From Cellulosilyticum ruminicola JCM 14822 (GTDB lineage Bacteria; Bacillota; Clostridia; Lachnospirales; Cellulosilyticaceae): a stretch of 64,000 nucleotides of DNA. The stretch is taken from NCBI RefSeq assembly GCF_001311925.1, contig NZ_BBCG01000011.1, positions 1 through 64,000 of the forward strand, written 5' to 3'. Both the position numbers and the translations under genes were made by a program. Shown here piece by piece: positions 1 through 7,826 of the stretch. Every line of letters starts with the position of its first letter. The first letter of the stretch is position 1. The notes under the pieces were generated by a model. It was given only the letters and a program-made list of their open reading frames with translations. It had not been told where the DNA came from and made no database searches.

Positions 1-1
1 C

Positions 2-560
2 CAAACCCTTTATAGTGTCATTTCTTATTCTATTACTGCGTTTGATATTACCTCAGGGGTTACCCATGACACAAATACTTTACCTACAATACTCAATAAA
101 CTTACTGAAAGATGAAATATTTCTAAATTGTTTGCTAAAATGATCTCTGACAGTGAATCTATTGATCAACAAGTTTATATTGGTGCAGAAAGTTGTAATA
201 AGTTAAAAGTTCGTTTAGTAGGCAATAAGCTTTCTGATGAAATTGCAACTAAGCGTATCAAAAAGGCACTTATCCAAAATAATGGTGAAGATATTGACTC
301 ACATAATCGTCAGCTTTTACATTGGAATCTTATGATTACTAACATCAGCAAAAAAAACCTTAATACATCTATTATTACAGAACTTTATCGTATAAGATGA
401 CAAAGAATCACACTACATACTTACGAGACGTTTTCTAACTTAGTTCAAAGAATAGGAAAGTTGGCTTTGCATGAAAAAACGCTTAAGACAAACTACTTAT
501 TCTAAAATAGAAGGTTATTTAGAACAACTTATTATTGCTGGAAAAACTTAGTCTTAAGTT
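2..560 (+). mobile_element. Degenerate DDE transposase remnant (IS4-like)
   Basis: Translation from base 2 gives a broken transposase: a segment ending in ITSGVTHDTNTL, a TGA stop near 113, then an open stretch from 128 with YIGAESCNKLKVRLVG and the block TELYRIR, which in IS4-type transposases continues as RWQIE. Here the Trp codon is TGA (398-400), and the reading continues with further frame changes until about 560 (MKKRLRQ..., 471-549). The stops, frame changes and missing 5' end (cut by the window edge) show a dead copy. The DDE assignment rests on the ELYRIR block; the exact IS family is uncertain. No terminal inverted repeat was recognised. Confidence 0.55.
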
Positions 561-614
561 AACGACTATGATTTATTAATAATTTATTTGATATACTTAA
601 TATTTTAAACTCAA

Positions 615-652
615 AAAAAGCTAAAACCCTCTCAAAAAGGTTTTAGCTTTTT
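615..652 (-). terminator. Terminator downstream of uraA
   Basis: Near-perfect hairpin with stem AAGCTAAAACC / GGTTTTAGCTT and an A/T run on both sides. On the minus strand it follows the uraA stop codon by a few bases and ends in a run of T, as a factor-independent terminator should. Confidence 0.8.
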
Positions 653-656
653 ATAT

Positions 657-1978
657 CTATATATCCTTCGGTAAAGCCTTATTAAGTATAATGCCAATTG
701 CTGCTGCAATTGCAAGCCCCGAAATAGTAATGCTACCAACTATAGCAATACTATCTACGCCAATGCCTATAACAAGTATAATTGCAGCAATAATTAAATT
801 ACGACTATGTGAAAAATCTAATTTAGCATCTACTAATGTTCTTACACCTACACTAGAAATCATCCCAAATAAGATAATACTTACCCCCCTTTAATAGGGT
901 CTGGAATAGTTTGAATAGTCGCTGTAAATTTGCCACATAAACTAAGTATAATTGCAAAAACTGCTGCAATATGTAAAATCTGTGGATCATATACCTTTGT
1001 AACAGCTAATACCCCTGTATTCTCACCATAAGTGGTATTGGCCGGTCCACCAATTAATCCTGCTACTGCAGTTGCCAGTCCATCTCCTAATAATGTGCGA
1101 TGTACTCCTGGATTTTCAAAGAAATTCTTACCTACAACCGCACCATTAGTTGTAATATCACCAATATGCTCAATAAATACAACTAAGGCTATTGGTGCAA
1201 TTCCTATAATGGCCTCCCATGAAAAACTTGGCATTGTAAAAAGTGTTTCTTTCCCTAATGGCGAAAGACCAATCCATGCTGCCTCATGAATTTTAGTTGT
1301 ATCCACTTCACCAAGTATAAACGCTACAACATACCCCACAAATACAGCTATTAAAATAGGTACCATTTTGAAAAAGCCTTTAGCAAAAATAGATACCGCA
1401 ATCATTGTAATTACAACAACACTAGCAATTAAAAGCCCTTTCAAATTAATATTATGCATTTTTGATGCTACTTGGAATGTCTCTACACTCACATCAAATC
1501 CATTGTTCTTTAAGATATTTACCATTTCAGCTGCCCTTGGATTTTCATTCATAACTGGTGCATAACCTATCATCGTTAATGCTGTAGGACTTAAGCGTAA
1601 ACCAATTACCATGATAATAGGTCCTACAATGATAGGTGGAAAGAACGATTGGATTACCTCTACACCTAGAAATCTAATAAGTACTGCAATACACATATAG
1701 ACAATACCTGTTGCAATAATCCCACCTTTTACAGCCCCTATACCATGGGCACTTAAAGCCATACTTATCGCTGTAATAAATGCAAAACTTGAACCTAAAA
1801 ACACTGGTACAATTCCTTTTGTGACACTATGAAATAATAGTGTTCCAACTCCTGCACAAAGTAATGCAATCCCAGGATCCATTCCTGTTAACAATGGTAC
1901 GAGTACTGTTGCCCCAAACATTGCAAGCACATGTTGCAAACCTAAAATAAGCTTTTTCCCCATAGTAATATCTTTCAT
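657..1978 (-). CDS. uraA: Uracil permease, NCS2 family (frameshifted)
   Basis: Proton-coupled uracil uptake across the cytoplasmic membrane. The first 365 residues carry the NCS2 start block GLQHVLAMFGATVLVP (about 13-28) and the late block GPANTTYGENTG, with many hydrophobic helices. The frame stops after IPDPIKGG at 881, but the next frame (to 657) continues as VSIILFGMISSVGVRTLVDAK and the last helices, exactly the expected family sequence. Minus-strand G6 (884-889) would need to be G7 to join them; the joined product is about 440 residues, normal for UraA. The ATG directly follows the pyrR stop, so the two are translationally coupled and share the upstream pyr attenuator. A sequencing error is the simplest explanation; a real mutation or a switching G tract cannot be excluded. 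Confidence 0.9.
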
Positions 1979-2524
1979 CTATTTTCCCTCTTTCATTTCT
2001 AGTAATACAACGTTATCTCCATCTATTTCTGCAATATGCACACGTACTATTTCCTTCTTTGAAGTTGGAATATTTTTACCTACAAAATCTGGACGAATAG
2101 GCACTTCACGATGACCACGGTCAATGAGACAAGCAAGTTTAATATGACTAGGTCTGCCACTGTCCATAAGCGCATCCATTGCCGCACGTACTGTACGTCC
2201 CGTGTAAATAACATCGTCTACTAAAACTATACTTTTACCATTAATAATTGTATTCAATTTAGACTCTTCCATGACTGGTTGCTCAAATTTCTTTTCTAAA
2301 TCGTCACGATAAAATGTAATATTAAGCTCCTCTACTGGTACTTCTACATTTTCAATCATCTTAATTTTTTCTGCTAAACGATGTGCAAGTGGTACCCCTC
2401 TTGTCTCAATACCTACAAGTACCATATCCATTGCCCCTTTGTTTGTTTCAATAATTTCATGCGCAATGCGTGTTAAGGCACGATTAATCGCTGCTTCATC
2501 TAATAAAATCTTTTTTTCACTCAT
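1979..2524 (-). CDS. pyrR: Bifunctional pyr operon regulator / uracil phosphoribosyltransferase PyrR
   Basis: UMP-sensing RNA-binding attenuation protein that also converts uracil and PRPP to UMP. The PRPP-binding loop [12 protein letters not shown] lies at about 100-111 of 181 residues, the usual PyrR length. An upstream in-frame ATG at 2539 exists, but GGAAGGTG sits five bases before the ATG at 2524 and the product then begins MSEKKILLD, so 2524 is chosen. It is the first gene after a leader with a PyrR-type binding site and terminator, and is followed without gap by uraA. This is the common autoregulated pyrR-uraA arrangement. Confidence 0.95.
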   Translation of the reverse strand: MSEKKILLDEAAINRALTRIAHEIIETNKGAMDMVLVGIETRGVPLAHRLAEKIKMIENVEVPVEELNITFYRDDLEKKFEQPVMEESKLNTIINGKSIVLVDDVIYTGRTVRAAMDALMDSGRPSHIKLACLIDRGHREVPIRPDFVGKNIPTSKKEIVRVHIAEIDGDNVVLLEMKEGK

Positions 2525-2554
2525 TTTTTCACCTTCCATTTTTATTTTATTCCT

Positions 2555-2700
2555 GAAAATAAAATGCTTCTGTAATACAGAAGCATTAGATATACATAAT
2601 AGAGCGCCATTTATCTAACCAATAAAACTATAAGCTATAAACAACATGCTACTTTATACGCTATGTGTATATCCTTATTAGCCTCTCGGACTATTTTAAA
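2555..2700 (-). promoter_or_regulatory. PyrR-dependent attenuator in pyrR leader
   Basis: On the minus strand the leader contains AGTCCGAGAGGCTAATAAGG (2673-2692), which matches the conserved PyrR anti-antiterminator loop (UCC.GAGAGG.U...AAGG). About 90 bases downstream is a terminator hairpin, AATGCTTCTGTA / TACAGAAGCATT, followed by TTTTATTTTC (2555-2587), just before the pyrR ribosome site. The order binding site, terminator, gene is that of pyr attenuators: high UMP lets PyrR favour termination. Alternative pairings were not computed. Confidence 0.8.
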
Positions 2701-2717
2701 GGAACATAATTTTATTA

Positions 2718-2746
2718 ATTATCTCATATCTTGTGAAGTTTGTCAA
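2718..2746 (-). promoter_or_regulatory. Promoter of pyrR-uraA
   Basis: Minus-strand TTGACA (2741-2746), 17-base spacer, GATAAT (2718-2723). One mismatch to the vegetative consensus. It overlaps the 3' end of the pseudouridine synthase gene and starts the pyr leader. Confidence 0.7.
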
Positions 2747-3635
2747 TTACTGTCTTAAAATAGCTTGGTAATTCACTTTCAAAATACATTTCTTCACCTG
2801 TAATAGGGTGTTTAAACCCTAATACTTTTGCATGTAACATTTGTCCTGTAAGCCCAAACATTGTTTTAGATGGTCCATAAACTGGATCACCTAATAGAGG
2901 ATGACCTATATGTTTCATATGTACACGAATTTGATGTGTACGGCCTGTATAAAGTGTTAACTCTACAAGTGAAAAGTTTTTAAATGTTTCTAATACACGA
3001 TATTCAGTTTTTGCATAACGTCCACCTTGTACAATGGCCATTTTTTTGCGGTCTTGTGGTGATCTTGCAATTGGTCCTTCAATGATGCCATGTTCTGATT
3101 TCAGCTTACCATATACAATAGCTTGATATTTTCTTGTAATATTATGATTTTTTAGAAGCTCAGATAATCCTAAATGTGCACGGTCATTTTTAGCAATCAT
3201 TAAAAGACCTGATGTATCTTTATCAATACGATGAACAATCCCCGGTCTAATCTCACCATTAATTCCTGAAAGTCCATCTTTACAGTGATATAATAATGCA
3301 TTCACAAGCGTACCTGTATAATTGCCTGGCGCTGGATGAACAACCATGTTTTGTGGCTTATTAACAATAAGTACATCATTGTCTTCATATACAATATCAA
3401 TAGGAATATTTTCTGCCACAATATCTACTTCCACTGGTTCAGAAATTGTAATAACAATCTCATCACCTGCTTTTACCTGATATTTACTATTTACTACTTT
3501 ATCATTTACAAGAACACTACCTGCTTCAATTTGCTTTTGTATAAATGATCTTGTATACTCCGTTAAATTTGTCGCTAAATATTTATCTAAACGTGTGCCG
3601 CTTTCCTGCACGACTACTGTCATTTGTTCTTCCAT
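2724..3635 (-). CDS. RluD-family 23S rRNA pseudouridine synthase
   Basis: Isomerises uridines in large-subunit rRNA (RluA/RluD family, like B. subtilis YlyB). An S4 RNA-binding domain is at about 13-75 (SGTRLDKYLA, then VLVNDKVV). The catalytic motif HRIDKDTSGLL is at 135-145 with Asp138 as the expected nucleophile, followed by GRTHQIRVHMKHIGHPLLGDPVYG. At 303 residues the length is normal. It starts next to the lspA stop, the lspA-ylyB pairing typical of Firmicutes. The exact target position is not readable from sequence. Confidence 0.92.
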   Translation of the reverse strand: MEEQMTVVVQESGTRLDKYLATNLTEYTRSFIQKQIEAGSVLVNDKVVNSKYQVKAGDEIVITISEPVEVDIVAENIPIDIVYEDNDVLIVNKPQNMVVHPAPGNYTGTLVNALLYHCKDGLSGINGEIRPGIVHRIDKDTSGLLMIAKNDRAHLGLSELLKNHNITRKYQAIVYGKLKSEHGIIEGPIARSPQDRKKMAIVQGGRYAKTEYRVLETFKNFSLVELTLYTGRTHQIRVHMKHIGHPLLGDPVYGPSKTMFGLTGQMLHAKVLGFKHPITGEEMYFESELPSYFKTVIDKLHKI

Positions 3636-3638
3636 TTA

Positions 3639-4121
3639 TTATGCCTTCTCTTTTCTTCTTTCTTCTTCTACTTCGCTTAGTAACATTGTTACCACCAATA
3701 ATCCTACACCCACTACAACTAAAATATCCGCTACATTAAATACAGGGAAATTAATAAGTTTAAAATATAGGAAGTCTCTTACATAGTTCAAAAACACCCT
3801 ATCTATAAGATTCCCAATTGCACCACTTATAATCATAATAAAGGCAATCTTAGTCCATTTTCCTAAAACTGTTGTTGGTAATTTATGATAATAAATGAAC
3901 ATTCCAATAATAATAAGAGTTGTGATAATAATAAGAAATGTTTGTCTACCGCCTAACATACCAAATGCTGCACCTGTATTTTTAACATATTGTAAATGAA
4001 AAACACCATCCCAGATAGGAATGCTTCTTCCATCTGCTAAAGTATTTGTTGCCCATACTTTTGTAATCTGATCAACTCCAACAAGTCCGACAATAATAAG
4101 CCCAATAACTATATAATCCAT
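3639..4121 (-). CDS. lspA: Lipoprotein signal peptidase (signal peptidase II)
   Basis: Membrane aspartyl protease that removes the signal peptide from diacylglyceryl-prolipoproteins. The 160-residue protein has four hydrophobic segments and the family blocks NTGAAFG (48-54), GAIGNLIDRV with Asp108, and FNVADI with Asp132; these two Asp are the catalytic pair. Its stop nearly touches the next gene, the RluD-type synthase. A hairpin lies just upstream at the aroB end, so lspA may use readthrough or a weak promoter I could not define. Confidence 0.95.
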   Translation of the reverse strand: MDYIVIGLIIVGLVGVDQITKVWATNTLADGRSIPIWDGVFHLQYVKNTGAAFGMLGGRQTFLIIITTLIIIGMFIYYHKLPTTVLGKWTKIAFIMIISGAIGNLIDRVFLNYVRDFLYFKLINFPVFNVADILVVVGVGLLVVTMLLSEVEEERRKEKA

Positions 4122-4149
4122 CTTTATACTCCTTTATGCTTAAACTTAG

Positions 4150-4176
4150 AAAACGTGCTACTATTGGCACGTTTTT
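4150..4176 (-). terminator. Terminator at the aroB 3' end
   Basis: Stem AACGTGC / GCACGTT with T-rich flanks on both sides. On the minus strand the aroB stop codon (4161-4163) lies inside the hairpin, so termination would overlap translation end. Confidence 0.5.
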
Positions 4177-5242
4177 TCTATAAATAATATAGCATTTATA
4201 ATTTCTTCTTTTGTAACATCAGTTACAATTGTAGCCTCACCAATGGCATTTAATAAAATAAATGATATCTTGCCATATGCCATTTTTTTATCATAACTCA
4301 TTTGTTCCCATACTGCATCATGGCCAAAATGATTAATAGGTGCTAAAAGCTTATAATTTCTAAATACATTTACAATACGTGTTACATCTTCAGAATTTAT
4401 ATAACCCCTTTGTGCACTAATGTATGCCGCCATACATGAGCCATAAGCTACACATTGTCCATGAGATAATGCAAAGTTGCTTAAAGTTTCAATACTATGT
4501 CCAATAGTATGTCCAAAATTTAAAATCTTTCTAAGACCTAACTCTTTTAAGTCCTCTTCAATCACACTACATTTTACAAGACAAGACGCATATGTCATTT
4601 CTTCAATCATTACATCCTCATTATCTAAAATGCTATTAGCGTTCTGTTCTAACGTAGCAAACAACTTTGCATCACGTATTAACCCATGTTTAATAACTTC
4701 CGCTAAGCCACCTGTAAATTCTCTTTCTGGGAGAGATTTTAAAGTAGATAAATTACTATATACAAGTAATGGATTATAAAAAGCACCTACCATGTTTTTA
4801 TGTGCTAGGTAATCCACACCTGTTTTACCACCCATGCTACTATCATTTTGTGCAACTGTTGTTGTAGGTACTTGTACAAATTTAATACCCCTCATATAAC
4901 TTGAAGCAACAAATCCTGCCATATCACCTGCAACACCGCCACCTAATGCCACAATAAGTCCACTACGATCCATATTGTGTGCCACTAATGTATCATAAAT
5001 CTGTGTAATAGTTGTTAAATTTTTAGAAGCTTCACCAGCTTCATATATATGAACAAATGTATTTGCAATTTCACTACAAATACTTCTACTTCTTTTAAAT
5101 ATAATGCTTCTAAATTTGTATCTGTAATAATACAAATTTGACTTGGTTTACAAACTGCTTTTATTTCATCTTCAAGTAACTCAAAATTCTGATGGAGTAA
5201 GATTTTATAAGGTCTAGTTGTAACAGCATCTATTTCTCTCAT
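4161..5242 (-). CDS. aroB: 3-dehydroquinate synthase (frameshifted)
   Basis: Second step of the shikimate pathway: DAHP to 3-dehydroquinate, needing NAD and a divalent metal. N-terminal part (start 5242) has ICIITDTNLEALYLKEVEV; after a frame change near 5078-5080 the second frame gives CSEIANTFVHIYEAGEASK and the NAD loop ALGGGVAGDMAGF. Metal-binding blocks EFTGGLAEVIKHG, NFGHTIGHSIE and LSHGQCVAYG are intact. One extra T on the minus strand would restore a full-length protein. The ATG overlaps the divIVA stop (ATGA), so it is coupled to the cell-division cluster, an unusual address for an aromatic amino acid gene. Confidence 0.9.
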
Positions 5243-5862
5243 GCAAGCTCCTCTTCTGTGACTGGCACATATTCTTTAGTATAGTATTGGTCTTTTTCTT
5301 CACCTTCAATTGACTTGAACTCTTCAGGTTCATCCTCAATATGATCAAATGCTTTAAGCATTTCTTCATTTAAAGGACTCATTTGTGTATCTCCTTGTTC
5401 TAAAAGCTCCATTTGTGCTTGAAGTAATTGTTTGAATTGACCTTTATAAGCTAAATATTGTCTTCTTAAATCGTCACCTTTCTGACTTAGCTCAAAAGCT
5501 TCTTGTTTGCCTTGTTCTAAAATACGTGCCACACGCTCTTCTGCAAGTGTTGTCATTTTATCTGCACGTATTTCTGCATCATGCTTCATCTGTTCTGCTT
5601 TTTCATAAGCATTTGCTTTTGTCTCTTGTGCTGTTTTATCTGCAAGTACAAGAACATTTTGAATAGTAGATTCCATTGTACGATAATACTGCACACTTTC
5701 ATTAAGTACATTTACTTTATCTTTTAATGTATAATTTTCATTAATGAGTTCTTGATACGATTGCAAAATAAGATCTAAAAACTCATTTACTTCATCAACA
5801 TTATATCCACCTAATTTACTCTTCTTAAATTCTTTATTTTGAATATCTACTGGTGATAGCAT
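5239..5862 (-). CDS. divIVA: Cell-division initiation protein DivIVA
   Basis: Coiled-coil scaffold that binds curved membrane at the septum and poles. The N-terminal lipid-binding domain is clear (PVDIQNKEFKKSKLGGY at 4-20, then VDEVNEFLDLIL), followed by long heptad-rich coiled coil to about residue 160 and an acidic tail. At 207 residues it is in the DivIVA range. It lies in the ylmE-sepF-ylmH-divIVA order typical of Gram-positive bacteria, with aroB starting inside its stop codon. Confidence 0.93.
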   Translation of the reverse strand: MLSPVDIQNKEFKKSKLGGYNVDEVNEFLDLILQSYQELINENYTLKDKVNVLNESVQYYRTMESTIQNVLVLADKTAQETKANAYEKAEQMKHDAEIRADKMTTLAEERVARILEQGKQEAFELSQKGDDLRRQYLAYKGQFKQLLQAQMELLEQGDTQMSPLNEEMLKAFDHIEDEPEEFKSIEGEEKDQYYTKEYVPVTEEELA

Positions 5863-5875
5863 TTCAAATCCCCCC

Positions 5876-6652
5876 TTATATATATTTATCTATAACAATG
5901 CGTAGCTTTTCCTTTTTGCTCATTCCAAGCATAGGACCTATTTTAATTTTTCCATATCCTCTTAAAGTAACAGTGTCACCTTCTTTTACCTGATAACTTA
6001 CCTGCATGCTTACGCCATTGCATTTGGCTTTATCTGCTGCTATTAGCTTAGCTGCTGTTGTTCTAGAAATTCCAAAGGCAGCTGCAATAATAGCATCCAT
6101 TCTTAAAGAAGCAACTGTAACTTGCATTGTTTTTGTATTTGGCTTTAAAGGCTCAATCTCATTAAAGCTTATTGATGACAAACTAATATTTTGATAACGG
6201 CCTACACTAGCCAAACTATAACTTACATAATCTGCCATCTGTGCCTCTAAAATTACATAAGCCCCAAAAGGGGCTAAAATAATATCTCCAATAGCTTCTC
6301 TTACTATACCTAGTCCTAGAAGTGCACCTAAAAAATCGCGATGTGTCAACGCTTTTCCAATACCAGTTTTTACCTCTATTTTTAAACAAACCATAGGCCA
6401 TTCATCTTCACCTAATTCATAAGGTGAAATGCCCATCATTTGTCTTTCAGCCCCTTCATAACCCCCAAAGTAAAAAATCATATGGCTTGGCACAAACCCT
6501 CCATATTGTTTGAGCATTTGTGCCATCCAATCTCTATTGTAAAAATCTGTAAAAAAAGCTCTATTTTGGTACTCTGCCTTCTTCAAATATTCAATATAAC
6601 TTTTCATAAAAAGCTTTTCTTGCATATCTGAAATCACTATATTCCTACTCAT
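5876..6652 (-). CDS. ylmH: YlmH family S4-domain RNA-binding protein
   Basis: 258-residue protein with a C-terminal S4 RNA-binding domain (about 182-245: RMDAIIAAAFGISRTTAAKL, VKEGDTVTLRGYGK) and a YlmH-type N-terminal region including FYFGGYEGAERQMMG. In Bacillus the homologue binds ribosomal particles and acts in ribosome quality control, although its gene sits in the division cluster. Four bases separate it from sepF, and divIVA follows closely, indicating one transcript. Confidence 0.88.
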   Translation of the reverse strand: MSRNIVISDMQEKLFMKSYIEYLKKAEYQNRAFFTDFYNRDWMAQMLKQYGGFVPSHMIFYFGGYEGAERQMMGISPYELGEDEWPMVCLKIEVKTGIGKALTHRDFLGALLGLGIVREAIGDIILAPFGAYVILEAQMADYVSYSLASVGRYQNISLSSISFNEIEPLKPNTKTMQVTVASLRMDAIIAAAFGISRTTAAKLIAADKAKCNGVSMQVSYQVKEGDTVTLRGYGKIKIGPMLGMSKKEKLRIVIDKYI

Positions 6653-6655
6653 ATC

Positions 6656-7102
6656 TTAAATTGTAGGTGGGAATACACTTCTTTGTTTGATTTTTTCTGG
6701 ATTTACATTAACGTGTTCTGGTGCAAAAATAAAAATGTTATCTGTTACTTTTTCAACTGTCCCATTTAATGCACAGCAAGCCCCTGTTAAAAAGTCTACT
6801 GCTCTTTGCATTTCATGTGGTACTAATTTTTCCATATTTACAATAATAGGTTTTTTATTTTTTATATAACCGCATATTTCACCTGTCATATCATAGCTTA
6901 ACATTGTAAAATTCAATAATTCCATTTTATTAACTGCCCCTAAACTTACAACTTTAGGTTGTGGAAGTGGTGTTGGATGTGCAACTGGTCTTATAGGTTC
7001 GTGTTTTCTTTCTACTACCTCTTCCATTTCCTCCATTTCTTCCTCATCATATTCATCTTCCGGTGAAAACATGTTTTTAAATTTGGACATAAAATTACTC
7101 AT
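6656..7102 (-). CDS. sepF: Cell division protein SepF
   Basis: Membrane-associated FtsZ anchor. The N-terminus (MSNFMSKFKNMFS) is amphipathic and suits membrane binding. An acidic linker rich in Glu follows, then the SepF core from about residue 58 (VNKMELLNFTMLSYDMTGEI, PIIVNMEKL, RAVDFLTGACCALNG). 148 residues is typical. Clear ribosome site GGAGG upstream. It sits between yggS and ylmH in the conserved order. Confidence 0.93.
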   Translation of the reverse strand: MSNFMSKFKNMFSPEDEYDEEEMEEMEEVVERKHEPIRPVAHPTPLPQPKVVSLGAVNKMELLNFTMLSYDMTGEICGYIKNKKPIIVNMEKLVPHEMQRAVDFLTGACCALNGTVEKVTDNIFIFAPEHVNVNPEKIKQRSVFPPTI

Positions 7103-7122
7103 AAAATTGCCTCCTCTAACTT

Positions 7123-7817
7123 TTATCTTTTTGTATAGTCTCTATAACCAAAAATAGCTGTCCCGATACGTACATGTGTTGCACCCTCTTCAACTGCTAC
7201 CTCGAAGTCGTTACTCATGCCCATTGATAAGACGTTCATACTTATATTATCAAACTTTTGCTTTTGTATGTCAACTGATAAATCATAAAGTTTCCTAAAT
7301 ATGGTTCTATTTTTTCAGCATCTTCCACAAAAGGTGCAACAGTCATTAGACCTTCTACTTTTACATGTAGTAATGCTGAAATTTCCTTAACAAGTGGTAT
7401 AACTTCATTTAATAATATTCCATCTTTTGAATCTTCTTCTCCCACATTCACTTCAATTAAAATTTTTGTCACGACATTATGTTTAGCTGACTGTTTTTCA
7501 ATTTCTTTAGCAAGTTTTAAGCTATCTACTGAATGAATAAGCTTAGTTTTACCTACAATATATTTAACTTTATTAGTTTGTAGGTGACCTATTAAGTGCC
7601 AATTCACTGGTGTTTCAATAGCTTCAATTTTTCCTACTAATTCTTGTACCTTATTTTCACCAAAATCAGTGCAGCCATAGCTTATGGCTTTTTCAATATC
7701 ACTTGCTGGATAAGTCTTTGATACTGCAATAAGCTGAATCTCTTCTGGATTTCTTCCAGCACGTTTTGCAGCTAATGCGATGCGTTCCTTAATTTGTTCT
7801 AAGTTTTCTTTCATCAT
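7123..7817 (-). CDS. YggS family pyridoxal phosphate homeostasis protein (frameshifted)
   Basis: PLP-binding alanine-racemase-like barrel protein (YlmE/YggS) that affects vitamin B6 balance. The PLP lysine lies in [12 protein letters not shown]. The first frame ends at 7242 with an unrelated tail, but the adjacent frame continues as [39 protein letters not shown], the standard YggS C-terminus, to the stop at 7123. Adding one base to the A3 run at 7297-7299 restores PYFRKL and a protein of about 230 residues. The ATG at 7817 is preferred over a GTG at 7826 because AGGTGG lies five bases before it. Confidence 0.9.
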
Positions 7818-7826
7818 TTTAACCAC

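Noticed and set aside
4477-4779. 100-codon plus-strand frame opposite aroB
   Set aside because: No ribosome site; the minus strand encodes conserved dehydroquinate synthase motifs.
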